NCBI GenBank assembly: GCA_013298565.1
Contig: JAAFIC010000020.1
Location: 1-41,496 of the forward strand
Length of the DNA stretch: 41,496 bases
Origin: Alphaproteobacteria bacterium
Lineage (GTDB): Bacteria; Pseudomonadota; Alphaproteobacteria; Elsterales; Elsteraceae
Direction of reading: 5' to 3'
Both the position numbers and the translations under genes were made by a program. Under the pieces are notes generated by a model. It saw only the letters and a list, made by a program, of their open reading frames with translations. It was not told the origin of the DNA and made no database searches. This document shows, in pieces, positions 15,035 through 22,881 of this stretch; position 1 is the stretch's first letter; each line of letters begins with the position of its first letter.

Positions 15035-15057
15035 AGACATGCGAAACCCGCATGTCT
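15035..15057. promoter_or_regulatory. Perfect 23-bp palindrome upstream of the small-RNA promoter, candidate LysR operator
   Basis: AGACATGCG-AAACC-CGCATGTCT has perfect 9-bp arms. Its centre is about 68 bp before the predicted RNA start, the usual place of the LysR recognition site. The LsrB/VtlR-like gene ends about 84 bp away. Binding is inferred. Confidence 0.5.
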
Positions 15058-15091
15058 TTGTATCCCAGACATTTTTTCGAGATATAAACAG

Positions 15092-15129
15092 AAACGCCTC
15101 CCCGGTCGAGAGTGGCGGGGAGGCGTTTT
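15092..15129 (-). terminator. Terminator after the LysR gene
   Basis: AAACGCCTCCCCG and CGGGGAGGCGTTT form a 13-bp stem. It starts 12 bp after the LysR stop on the minus strand and ends in a weak T-rich run. It separates LysR from the small-RNA unit. Confidence 0.8.
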
Positions 15130-15140
15130 AAGGTATTGAT

Positions 15141-16028
15141 TTAGAAGGCTTGTGCCGAAACTTGCCGCAGCAGAAAATCGCGTAAAACCGAAATGCGTTT
15201 CGAGTTTCGCAGTTCTTCGGGATAGACGAAATAAGCTGGAACTGCGGGGACTTCCACGTCCGGCAACAGGCGCACCACCCCAGAATCGCCGTTCGTCATA
15301 TAATCCGGCAATGCTGCAATGCCGATGCCCGACTTTACCGCCCGGTAGATGGCGTAGAAATTATTCACCTTCAGCACCGCCCGGCTGGAGAAATCATTCC
15401 CCCCCGCTTTCAGCAGCCAGTTCACTTCCGGAAAGGGCGCGCGCTTCGGATCGCCATAGCAAATGAGCCGATGGTTGCTAAGGTCGGCCAGATCAACGGG
15501 CGTTCCATGCTCCTTCAGATAGGCTTCCGAGGCGGCGATGTGGAAGTGAAACGTGGCCAAGTGGCGCTGAATAAGATCGGCCTGTCGCGGCACGGTCATG
15601 CGAACCGCCACATCGGCCTGGCGCATCGACAGGTCCAACTCGTCGTCGTCCAGCAACAGTGTTAGGCTGATTTCAGGGTGTAGTTCCAAAAACTCGTTCA
15701 GCCGGGGGGCAAGCCAAGTCGAGCCGAAAGCCACCGTCGTCGTTACCTTCAACGGGCCTTTGGGGCGATCCTTGCTTTCGTTCAGCATCGCTTCGGCCAT
15801 CGCCAACTTGGCGAAGATTTCCTTGGTCGTCCGGTACAGAAGCTCGCCCTGTTCCGTCAGGATCAGGCCACGGGCGTGACGGTGGAACAAGGGAACCGAC
15901 AGGCTATCCTCCAGCCCGCTGATTTGGCGGCTAACCGCCGACTGGCTGAGATTCAGCGCATCCCCGGCATGCGTGAAACTTCCTGCCTCCGCAACCGCCA
16001 GGAAGACACGCAGCTTGTCCCAGTCCAT
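15141..16028 (-). CDS. LysR-family regulator of the LsrB/VtlR type
   Basis: A 295-residue LysR protein. The N-terminal helix-turn-helix (MDWDKLRVFLAVAEAGSFTH, then LNLSQSAVSRQISGLE) and the following SVPLFHRHARGLILTEQGELL closely resemble LsrB/VtlR of rhizobia and Brucella. The C-terminal part is a periplasmic-binding-like effector domain. In those organisms the protein controls envelope and oxidative-stress genes and activates abcR small RNAs. A good Shine-Dalgarno (AGGAGGGG) precedes the ATG at 16028. It lies about 50 bp downstream of trxB on the same strand, the same order as in rhizobia, with a terminator after it and then the small-RNA candidate. A cysteine appears in RLICYGDP, which could be a redox sensor. 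Confidence 0.87.
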   Translation of the reverse strand: MDWDKLRVFLAVAEAGSFTHAGDALNLSQSAVSRQISGLEDSLSVPLFHRHARGLILTEQGELLYRTTKEIFAKLAMAEAMLNESKDRPKGPLKVTTTVAFGSTWLAPRLNEFLELHPEISLTLLLDDDELDLSMRQADVAVRMTVPRQADLIQRHLATFHFHIAASEAYLKEHGTPVDLADLSNHRLICYGDPKRAPFPEVNWLLKAGGNDFSSRAVLKVNNFYAIYRAVKSGIGIAALPDYMTNGDSGVVRLLPDVEVPAVPAYFVYPEELRNSKRISVLRDFLLRQVSAQAF

Positions 16029-16079
16029 TTTACCCCTCCTGTCCTGCCCGCTCCCGACTGGAGAGGGCGTTTGTTATCG

Positions 16080-17045
16080 CTATTCGGCAGCTTCGGCGCG
16101 AACGGCCTGACTGGCGAGAAACTTTTCGGCCTCAAGGGCCGCCATACAGCCCATCCCCGCTGCCGTTACGGCTTGGCGGAAATGCTTATCCTTCACATCG
16201 CCCGCCGCATAGACGCCGAGAATGTTGGTCGCGGTCGAATCCGGCGCAGTAATAAGGTAGCCGTCGCTATCGAGCGCCAGTTTGCCTTTGAACAGCCCCG
16301 TCTGCGGCACATGACCGATGGCGACGAAAACGCCGTCCACCGCAATATCCTGCACCGAGGCGTCGCGCGTGCTTTTCAGCCGAACCGCGCTTACCGTCGG
16401 CGGGGTGCCACTGGCGAGAATATCTTCGACTGTGTGATTCCAGATCACGCTGACCTTGGGATTGCCGAACAACCGGTCTTGCAGAATTTTTTCCGCCCGC
16501 AAACTGTCGCGTCGATGAACGAGCGTAACGTGGCTGGCGTGATTGGTCAGGTATAGCGCTTCTTCCACAGCAGTATTACCACCGCCGATCACGGCAACTT
16601 TCTTGCCCCGAAAGAAAAACCCGTCGCAGGTAGCGCAGGCGGAAACCCCCGCGCCGCGTAACTGTTCTTCGGCAGGCAACCCCAACCAGCGCGCAGTGGC
16701 ACCCGTGCAGATGATGATACTGTCGGCGGTATAAACCGCGCCGCTATCGGCCTTGGCGCGGAAGGGGCGGGCGGTTATATCGACATCTGTAATAAGATCG
16801 TACACAATCTCGGTGCCGACGTGTTCGGCCTGGGCGCGCATCTGATCCATCAGCCAGGGGCCTTGGATAACGTCGGCAAAACCGGGATAGTTTTCCACAT
16901 CGGTGGTGATCGTGAGTTGGCCACCGGGCGTCATGCCGGTAAACAGCATCGGCTTCAGATTAGCACGCGCAGCATAAATCGCCGCCGTATAGCCCGCTGG
17001 ACCCGCGCCGATAATTAGAACTTTCGTGTGGCGCTGCTCCGCCAT
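16080..17045 (-). CDS. trxB: Thioredoxin-disulfide reductase
   Basis: A 321-residue protein of normal length. The FAD-binding GAGPAGYTAAIYAARA, the redox pair Cys137-Ala-Thr-Cys140 (SACATCDGFFF), the NADPH-binding GGGNTAVEEALYL and the C-terminal GVYAAGDVKDKHFRQ are all in order. It reduces thioredoxin with NADPH. The start is set at the ATG at 17043-17045 (MAEQRHTKVLIIG); the open frame extends 18 codons further, but that stretch is not family-like. It probably shares a transcript with the downstream LysR gene. Confidence 0.96.
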   Translation of the reverse strand: MAEQRHTKVLIIGAGPAGYTAAIYAARANLKPMLFTGMTPGGQLTITTDVENYPGFADVIQGPWLMDQMRAQAEHVGTEIVYDLITDVDITARPFRAKADSGAVYTADSIIICTGATARWLGLPAEEQLRGAGVSACATCDGFFFRGKKVAVIGGGNTAVEEALYLTNHASHVTLVHRRDSLRAEKILQDRLFGNPKVSVIWNHTVEDILASGTPPTVSAVRLKSTRDASVQDIAVDGVFVAIGHVPQTGLFKGKLALDSDGYLITAPDSTATNILGVYAAGDVKDKHFRQAVTAAGMGCMAALEAEKFLASQAVRAEAAE

Positions 17046-17141
17046 TTCTGCAACCCCCGTATTCCTCAAACATGACCCTACCGGGCGCGGCCCCTGCAAA
17101 CAAGAGGCTGTTGCCTGAAATTCTGTCTTTTCGTCCGTTAC

Positions 17142-17242
17142 TTAGAGCATGATCCGCGCGCGCGCGCTCAGGTATCATGCTCTAAACTTTTATTGTACCG
17201 CATGATTCACGCCTATGGCGAAGCCACCTTCGGCGATCATAC
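17142..17242 (+). repeat. RIME-like mosaic palindromic element, copy 3 (ATGAT-arm variant)
   Basis: Hairpin A (17142-17185) has the perfect 12-bp arms TTAGAGCATGAT/ATCATGCTCTAA around a CGCGCGCGCG loop. The linker is ACTTTTATTGTACC. Hairpin B (17200-17242) has GCATGAT/ATCATAC arms with inner CGCC/GGCG and GCC/GGC. It has the same plan as the other copies, but both hairpins use the CATGAT arm. The right edge contains the stop codon of the PAP2 gene. Confidence 0.75.
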
Positions 17243-18547
17243 TCTCGGCAAAAGCCACGCCCGTTTCACGAAGAGATGATGCACCAGCAACGTCATGCCA
17301 ATTCCCACCAGCGAGCCTGCTAAAATATCGGCAAGCCAATGGGCGTTGGTAATGACCCGGCTGAGGGCGATCACGCTGGCGAGACCATAGGCAGCGGGTG
17401 CCCAACGTCGGGGTAACAGCAGCGCGAGAGACGTTGCGACTGCGAACATCATTGTCGTATGGCCCGAGGGCAACGAGAGATAGAGCGCCTTTAGCGCCGG
17501 TGGATCGAACGTATAAAGTCCCCGATCAAAAAATAACCGAGGGCGTGTGCGGCCAATTACGCCTTTTAGCAGCGAGTTGGTGATCCCGCTCACGGCGCAG
17601 GCGCTGAAAAAGAAGAGCGGCGGGCGCAGTCGCAACATCCAGCGCGTGCGCGTTTCGGGATCTGCCGCCCGCCAAGCCGCAAGCCCGCACCAGCCGACGA
17701 TAAGGGCCGAGCCGACCAGCCACCATACGCCAAGACCGAGATTAGTGATCGCCTCGAACACCGCGCGCACGTCATGGGGCAGGCTGCGCGCCCAGCGGGC
17801 AATATCGCGGTCGAGCGCCAGGATGCTGAAGGGAACAAGCGGTAGAATGATCGTGGCATACAGCCGATACCGCCGCAGCGGTGTCGTGGTTTGCGCGGAT
17901 AGAAACGCCCGCAGTCGCGCCCCCGCAGGATCAAGCATCGCCCAGTGCAGCGCCCAAATCAGCCCACCCACCAAAAACCCGGCGAAGATCACGTCTGATA
18001 GAAAATGCCCGCCTTGCAGAATGCGGTTCGCGCCGAAGATCAATCCCGTCGCCAGCGCTCCCATTACAGCGCGCCGCCGCCATGCCAGCGGTGCCAGAAG
18101 CGCGGGCGCAAGAAACGCGAAGCCCCCGGCGGCATCGCCGGAAACAAAAGCGCAGTTCTTCGCACACTGATCCGCTGGAATAAGCGGAGGCGAAAACTGT
18201 TTGGTGCCACCGAACTCGATTGTATGGGAGGGGCGGGCGCGGCCCCAATTGTCTTTGAGAATCGTATTGGCCAGCAACCCCGGCCCAAGGCCCACCGCGA
18301 GCAGCAAAAAGACGGTTTTGCGCCCGCTGAGTTTCCCCATCACGCGACCGGCCAGCGCCCCTATCGGGATAAGCGCGATAAAAAACGGCACGGCATCATG
18401 CAGCGCTAGAAACGGAAAGCGTTGCCCTAAAGCAAAGCCCGCCCCCGGCACATACCCAAGCCCGGCGATACCGCGATCAATCTCGGGAAAGGCGATGAAC
18501 AGCGCGCCCAGCAAGGCTGCGGCGCAGAAGACCAGAAGGGGCCGCAT
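17237..18547 (-). CDS. Membrane protein with two tandem PAP2 phosphatase domains
   Basis: A 436-residue integral membrane protein with about 10-12 hydrophobic segments and two PAP2 (lipid phosphatase) units. The N-terminal unit has K98-DNWGRA-R105-P106, then SGD (136-138) where PSGH is expected, then R175-x5-H181-x3-D185. The C-terminal unit is canonical: K328...R335-P336, P360-S-G-H363, S396-R397-x5-H403-x3-D407. PAP2 enzymes remove phosphate from lipid A, undecaprenyl pyrophosphate or phosphatidic acid at the outer face of the inner membrane. It starts 3 bp after the ArnT-like gene, so they form one operon. The N-terminal unit may be inactive or altered. The last codons and stop fall in a RIME-like element. 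Confidence 0.88.
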   Translation of the reverse strand: MRPLLVFCAAALLGALFIAFPEIDRGIAGLGYVPGAGFALGQRFPFLALHDAVPFFIALIPIGALAGRVMGKLSGRKTVFLLLAVGLGPGLLANTILKDNWGRARPSHTIEFGGTKQFSPPLIPADQCAKNCAFVSGDAAGGFAFLAPALLAPLAWRRRAVMGALATGLIFGANRILQGGHFLSDVIFAGFLVGGLIWALHWAMLDPAGARLRAFLSAQTTTPLRRYRLYATIILPLVPFSILALDRDIARWARSLPHDVRAVFEAITNLGLGVWWLVGSALIVGWCGLAAWRAADPETRTRWMLRLRPPLFFFSACAVSGITNSLLKGVIGRTRPRLFFDRGLYTFDPPALKALYLSLPSGHTTMMFAVATSLALLLPRRWAPAAYGLASVIALSRVITNAHWLADILAGSLVGIGMTLLVHHLFVKRAWLLPRV

Positions 18548-18550
18548 TGG

Positions 18551-20299
18551 TCAGCCCGCGCGGCGGAAAAAGGTAACAGTCACCCAGCGTCCCTTAGAAT
18601 AATTATAGCCGCGCTCGATGCTCAGGGCTTCCACGGCAACCCCAGCACTCTCAGCAGATGCGCGAAACTTGGTGATGTCGCGGTCGCCAATCAAGGCAAG
18701 ATCGGCCAGATGATCCGCCAAAAGCCGAGCCGCCGTGTCGGCATCGGTCAGGCGGGTCGTGGTTTCGGTGAGGAAAACAAGGCTCGGTTCAGCATAGCCC
18801 GCCGCCACTAGCCGCGCGCCGGGGGCCAAAATTTCGGCCTGAACTGCCAAACTGCGCGACATAAAGAAGCCGGAACTGGCGGGCAATACGCCCGATAGCA
18901 GCACGCCATAGCCTAGCGCCGCCACGGTAATCGCCCCAACCAATGCCGGCGCTCCCGCGCCGCGCCACACCCAGCGCAGCGTCAAGCCGCCCCCAATCAG
19001 AAAGACAGCGGCGGCAATGAGGGCGAGCGGGTTCAACGCTTGATCGAAATAAAGCCCAATCCCCACCGAAAGGGCAGCGAGCAGGAAGGCCACAGCCCCC
19101 CACAGCACTTGCGAAATGCGGGCGGACCAAGGCGTTACCTGATCGGCGGCTGCCGTCAGCGCAAAGCGGGCGACCAGGAGGGCCAGGGCCGGATAAAGCG
19201 GTAGCACGTAATGGGGTAGTTTGGTGGGAATCAGCTCGAAAATCAGCCAACAGGGCAGCACCCAGGCGAGAGCGAAGCGCACTAGCGGGTCCAGCCGTTC
19301 GCGCCACGCCGCCCGCAAAGCCGGAATCAGCAGCAGCGTGCCGGGGAAGAAGGTCACGGCGAGCAAGGCTAGATACAGGCCGGGCGGGGCGCCGTGGCCT
19401 TCTTGACTGCCGATCAGCTTCGGCAATAAATCGCCGCGAATGGCATCCAGGAAAAAATTACCGCCCGCGCGGGTACTGCCACCACCGGGTTGGGAGAGAA
19501 TGGCCCAGGTCCAGGGCGCGACGATCAGGGCGGCAAACGGCAGACCCAGCAGCGGGCGCAGGCGTTTTAGCCACGCCCATGATTTATCGGCGACCCCAAG
19601 GGCGAGCAGCGTTGCCACCACCACCATCGGCACCACAGGGCCTTTCACCAGGATCGCCGCCCCCAAAGCTCCCCAGAACAGCGCACAATAGTGCAGCGGT
19701 AGCCTCGTTTCGTCGGGCAAGGGTCGATAGGCGCGCAGCAGCGCCACTTGCGCGCCGACAGTGCAAGCGAGCAAGGCCGCATCGGTTTTTGCCAGATGAG
19801 CTTCGACGACCGTAAGCAGCGTGGCGGCGAGCAGCGAGGCAGCCAGGAAGGCTGTTGCCGGATCGGTCTGCCGTCTCAAGCCTGCAAACAGCAACAGCAC
19901 GGCTGCGGTTGCCGCCAGGGCCGAGGGCAGGCGGTAGGCTGCGATGGGCGCGTCCTCCCCGCCGAACAGGTGGGCGGAGGCTGCCTGTGCCCAATAGATG
20001 CCGATAGGCTTCTTATTGCGCGGCTCATGTTGGAAGGAGATGCGGATATAGTCGCCGCTTTCGATCATCTGGCGGCTGGCTTGTGCGAAGCGCGCCTCGT
20101 CGCGGTCGAACGGCGGCAGCGTGAGCAGTCCCGGTAGAAATAGCACGAGGCAGAGGGCGAGCAACCCCGCCCAGGGGCCAATGCCTTGGCTCACCTGAAA
20201 CCAGCGCGAGCCTTCCTCTGGCGAGGAGCCGCCCGAGCGGCGGGAGGGAATCGGCCCTGGAACGGGCGATTGGGGCGTTTGGCGCAGCAGACGATTCAT
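18551..20299 (-). CDS. ArnT/PMT-like GT-C glycosyltransferase
   Basis: A 582-residue membrane protein. After a Pro/Ser-rich cytosolic start of about 45 residues there are about 12 hydrophobic segments. The first periplasmic loop has FDRDEARFAQASRQMIESGDY and HEPRNKKPIGIYWAQ, the signature of ArnT and related GT83 enzymes, in which the acidic residues form the catalytic centre. A soluble C-terminal part of about 100 residues follows. Such enzymes move a sugar from a polyprenyl phosphate to lipid A or another envelope acceptor. It lies 7 bp after the ELM1-like gene and 3 bp before the PAP2 gene. No arnABCDF genes are present, so the sugar is unknown. Confidence 0.85.
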   Translation of the reverse strand: MNRLLRQTPQSPVPGPIPSRRSGGSSPEEGSRWFQVSQGIGPWAGLLALCLVLFLPGLLTLPPFDRDEARFAQASRQMIESGDYIRISFQHEPRNKKPIGIYWAQAASAHLFGGEDAPIAAYRLPSALAATAAVLLLFAGLRRQTDPATAFLAASLLAATLLTVVEAHLAKTDAALLACTVGAQVALLRAYRPLPDETRLPLHYCALFWGALGAAILVKGPVVPMVVVATLLALGVADKSWAWLKRLRPLLGLPFAALIVAPWTWAILSQPGGGSTRAGGNFFLDAIRGDLLPKLIGSQEGHGAPPGLYLALLAVTFFPGTLLLIPALRAAWRERLDPLVRFALAWVLPCWLIFELIPTKLPHYVLPLYPALALLVARFALTAAADQVTPWSARISQVLWGAVAFLLAALSVGIGLYFDQALNPLALIAAAVFLIGGGLTLRWVWRGAGAPALVGAITVAALGYGVLLSGVLPASSGFFMSRSLAVQAEILAPGARLVAAGYAEPSLVFLTETTTRLTDADTAARLLADHLADLALIGDRDITKFRASAESAGVAVEALSIERGYNYSKGRWVTVTFFRRAG

Positions 20300-20306
20300 A
20301 CCGGGG

Positions 20307-21404
20307 TCATACGCTTTTCTGGCTTGGCAGAAAAGCCCCTGTGCGGGTTTTCGTGAGTAAAGCTGCTACGGCAGCGGCAGCTCGTCCGGTTTCATCGAAG
20401 GGGGGCGGGGTGAACTCGGGGAGAGTGCCGGTGAAGGGGCGCACTAAGCCTAGCGCCTCTAGGCGGTGGTGAAACGTCGCGAACTTCCCAGGCGCACCCG
20501 GCAGATCAATGCGGTGAACGGGATGGCCCGTGCTCGCGGCCTCCGACAGCATCGAGACGCTATCGCCCGTTACCAGCAAATGATCGGCCAAGGCGAGTAG
20601 GGCCAGATAGGGGTTGTCGCCCTCCCCATCCCAGAGGAAATGCGGATAGGGGGCGAGGCTAGCACGCAGCCGTTCAACCACCTCCGGCGGGGTACGGCGA
20701 GAGGGGGTGACGGCAAACCGAACCCCCGCTTCGGCTAATTTGGCGAGATCGGCAGCAAGGCGGCGCGCAGTGGCACTATCGAAGCTATAGCGGGCGCTAT
20801 TGCCGCCCAAAAGAACCGCGACGAACGGTTTTCCAGCCACCGCCGCGTCAGCCCGCAAGCTCGCCAGCGCGGGCGGCGGTTGGGTTGCAGCCTTCGCCAA
20901 GCCAGCGCGAGAAATTCGGTGCGGTGCGCCGTCTAGGCTCAGCAAATTGCCCCCCTCTAGCCCATCGTGGACTGGGGCGATCACTAAATCGAAGGCGCTG
21001 AGGGGTAAGCGCGGGTTTTGAAGCGCGACAAGGCGGCTGTGCCCGCCGCTCAACCGCCGAAGGGCGGCGGCGGGGGCGACGGCGCTGCGGCCTGCGGCAA
21101 TCACCAAATCTGGCCAAGGAGGGCGGAGGGGCGGGATCAGGGCGGCCAGGGCAACGCTCGGCCCGAGTATCCCCCAAAGCCGCGCAGGGAGGTGGCTGAA
21201 GGGAAAACGGGCGCGGGCGATGTGCTCCGTTACCGTTATTCGAGCTGGCAAAAATGTCGGCAAAAATTCGGATAAACGCGCCGCCAAACCGCGCGCCTGG
21301 TTGAGGGTGCCCGCCTTATCATCGCAGATTAGCCAGATGGTTAGCCCCCTCGAGAGAGCGGGGTTTTGAAACACTACAGTGGTATGCACTTGCGAATTGG
21401 GCAT
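20307..21404 (-). CDS. ELM1-family protein (DUF1022), glycosyltransferase-like
   Basis: A 365-residue protein of the family that includes plant ELM1 and many alphaproteobacterial proteins. Seen: TIWLICDDKAGTLNQARGLA near the N-terminus, the central VAVLLGGNSARYSFD, and VTGDSVSMLSEAASTGHPVH, a donor-site-like motif shared with GT-B glycosyltransferases. No bacterial function is established. It is first in a tight operon with an ArnT-like transferase and a double-PAP2 phosphatase, so a role in making an envelope glycolipid is a fair inference. The gene starts at the ATG at 21404, divergent from lrp. Confidence 0.82.
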   Translation of the reverse strand: MPNSQVHTTVVFQNPALSRGLTIWLICDDKAGTLNQARGLAARLSEFLPTFLPARITVTEHIARARFPFSHLPARLWGILGPSVALAALIPPLRPPWPDLVIAAGRSAVAPAAALRRLSGGHSRLVALQNPRLPLSAFDLVIAPVHDGLEGGNLLSLDGAPHRISRAGLAKAATQPPPALASLRADAAVAGKPFVAVLLGGNSARYSFDSATARRLAADLAKLAEAGVRFAVTPSRRTPPEVVERLRASLAPYPHFLWDGEGDNPYLALLALADHLLVTGDSVSMLSEAASTGHPVHRIDLPGAPGKFATFHHRLEALGLVRPFTGTLPEFTPPPFDETGRAAAAVAALLTKTRTGAFLPSQKSV

Positions 21405-21470
21405 GACTTGACCGAATAGAGAGGTTATAAGAAATTATATGTCCAGAAACCCCAAAAGCGGATCGTAAAT

Positions 21471-21968
21471 ATGCGACACATTAAGTTGGACCGGATTGAT
21501 CGGCGGATCCTCCGCGATCTCCAGGCCGACGGCCGCATGACGAATGTCGAGCTGGCGCAACGGGTTGGCATCTCGGCACCGCCCTGCCTACGGCGGGTCA
21601 GGGCGCTCGAAAAAGCCGGTCTCATCCGGGGGTATCATGCCAATATCAACCCAGAGGCTTTGGGCTTCGGGGTAACTGTGTTTGCCCAAGTTGGCCTTTC
21701 CAGCCAGTCGGATGTAGATCTGCGGGCGTTTGATGAGATGGTGTCCCACTGGTCAGAAGTACGCGAATGCGCGCTGCTCACCGGCGATGTCGATTACCTC
21801 TTAAAGGTCGTTGCTCAGGATTGGGAGGATTATCAGCGCTTCCTAACCACTAAGCTCACGGCGGCCAAGAACGTCGCGCACGTTCGTTCCGCCCTAGTGA
21901 TGCGGACAACGAAGGACCTGCCGGGCGTGCCTATCGCTATCGAAGAGGCCGACGGCAGCCGTAACTAA
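21471..21968 (+). CDS. Lrp/AsnC-family transcriptional regulator
   Basis: A 165-residue Lrp-type protein. The N-terminal helix-turn-helix covers about 1-60 (LDRIDRRILRDLQADGRMTNVELAQRVGIS, split by normal family spacing, then CLRRVRALEKAGLI). The C-terminal RAM domain carries the effector-binding ALLTGDVDYLLKVVA. It resembles the Lrp homologue often found near trxB in alphaproteobacteria. Here a three-gene envelope operon lies between it and trxB. It is divergent from the ELM1-like gene with a 66-bp gap. A strong terminator follows the stop. Confidence 0.9.
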   Translation: MRHIKLDRIDRRILRDLQADGRMTNVELAQRVGISAPPCLRRVRALEKAGLIRGYHANINPEALGFGVTVFAQVGLSSQSDVDLRAFDEMVSHWSEVRECALLTGDVDYLLKVVAQDWEDYQRFLTTKLTAAKNVAHVRSALVMRTTKDLPGVPIAIEEADGSRN

Positions 21969-21982
21969 GCTGTAATCGAACG

Positions 21983-22013
21983 AAAAGGGCGGCCTCTCGG
22001 GCCGCCTTTTTCG
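21983..22013 (+). terminator. Terminator after lrp
   Basis: AAAAGGGCGGCC-TCTCG-GGCCGCCTTTTT is a strong GC stem with flanking A and T runs, so it can work in both directions. Confidence 0.9.
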
Positions 22014-22029
22014 TTAGCTGGCGCGGTTT

Positions 22030-22067
22030 TAGAGCGTCTTGCGTAAAGGTTGACGCAAGACGCTCTA
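22030..22067. repeat. P1 palindrome, copy 2
   Basis: The 38 bases are identical to 12611-12648, with 14-bp perfect arms. It is followed after GTTTTATCT by a P2 copy. It lies between the converging lrp and greA genes. Confidence 0.9.
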
Positions 22068-22076
22068 GTTTTATCT

Positions 22077-22110
22077 TAGAGCCGCGCCAGAGTGAAGGCG
22101 CGCGGCTCTA
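22077..22110. repeat. P2 palindrome, copy 3, containing the greA stop codon
   Basis: TAGAGCCGCGCCAGAGTGAA plus GGCGCGCGGCTCTA, one base different from the copies at 12715 and 12755. Its last three bases (CTA, 22108-22110) are the TAG stop codon of greA on the minus strand. Confidence 0.88.
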
Positions 22111-22581
22111 GACAAAGCTAATGCCGACGATCTCGTAGGATTTAGAGCCGCGCGGCGTCGTGACTTCCACTGTATCGCCCACCGATTTGCCAATAAGGGC
22201 GCGGGCGAGCGGGGCTGTGATCGACAGCAGTCCGGCTTTGATATCGCCTTCATACTGGCCGACGATCTGGAACTTCTGCTCCTCGCCGGTATCCTCATCG
22301 GCCAGATTGACATGCGCCCCGAATTTGATGGTCGAGCCGATCAATTTGGCCGGGTCTATAACGTCCGCGCGGGAAACCACGTCTTCAAGTTCGGCCACGC
22401 GGCCTTCAATGAAGCTCTGGCGTTCGCGTGCGGCGGCATATTCAGCGTTTTCGGACAGATCGCCGTGTTCGCGCGCTTCTGCGATCGCTCGGATCACCGC
22501 TGGGCGCTCCACCGTCTTCAAATGCTTCAGCTCTTCTGTCAGCCGGGCATAGCCGCTGGCTGTCATTGGCACCTTTTCCAT
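22108..22581 (-). CDS. greA: Transcription elongation factor GreA
   Basis: A 157-residue protein of normal GreA length. The N-terminal coiled coil covers about 1-78 and has the acidic tip [22 protein letters not shown], whose residues enter the RNA polymerase channel. The C-terminal FKBP-like domain carries [13 protein letters not shown]. GreA rescues backtracked polymerase by stimulating transcript cleavage. The start ATG at 22581 has no close upstream partner on the minus strand; the divergent PilZ gene lies about 300 bp away. The stop codon TAG is supplied by the edge of a P2 palindrome, right after ISFV. Confidence 0.96.
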   Translation of the reverse strand: MEKVPMTASGYARLTEELKHLKTVERPAVIRAIAEAREHGDLSENAEYAAARERQSFIEGRVAELEDVVSRADVIDPAKLIGSTIKFGAHVNLADEDTGEEQKFQIVGQYEGDIKAGLLSITAPLARALIGKSVGDTVEVTTPRGSKSYEIVGISFV

Positions 22582-22881
22582 GCCCTATTAACCTTTCCGG
22601 TCCCGCAATCTCATACGATCAGATCAGCACCCAGGGGCGCGGTCTATTGAGTGGGCGCGGAGGATAATGCGGCAGCGCGCGGGTTACAAGCGGCCTTACA
22701 GCCCCCTTTGTCGCTTTCTTGTGGGCAAGGGGCAGCAAAGACTCAGATTCCGACCTTTGTTAGGCCCATAACGCCTCTTGCTTTACGAATTGGTAATCTC
22801 TTAAAATTGGAGTATAATTTTTTGTTGCGGACTGTATGTTTCGAGTCCTTATACGTAAAGAAGTTAGAGGATCTGCCGCCG

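Noticed and set aside
14742-15053. 103-codon minus-strand frame across the small-RNA region
   Set aside because: It runs through two stable hairpins and the terminator, has many Cys and Arg of no clear pattern, and lacks a Shine-Dalgarno. The RNA explanation fits better.
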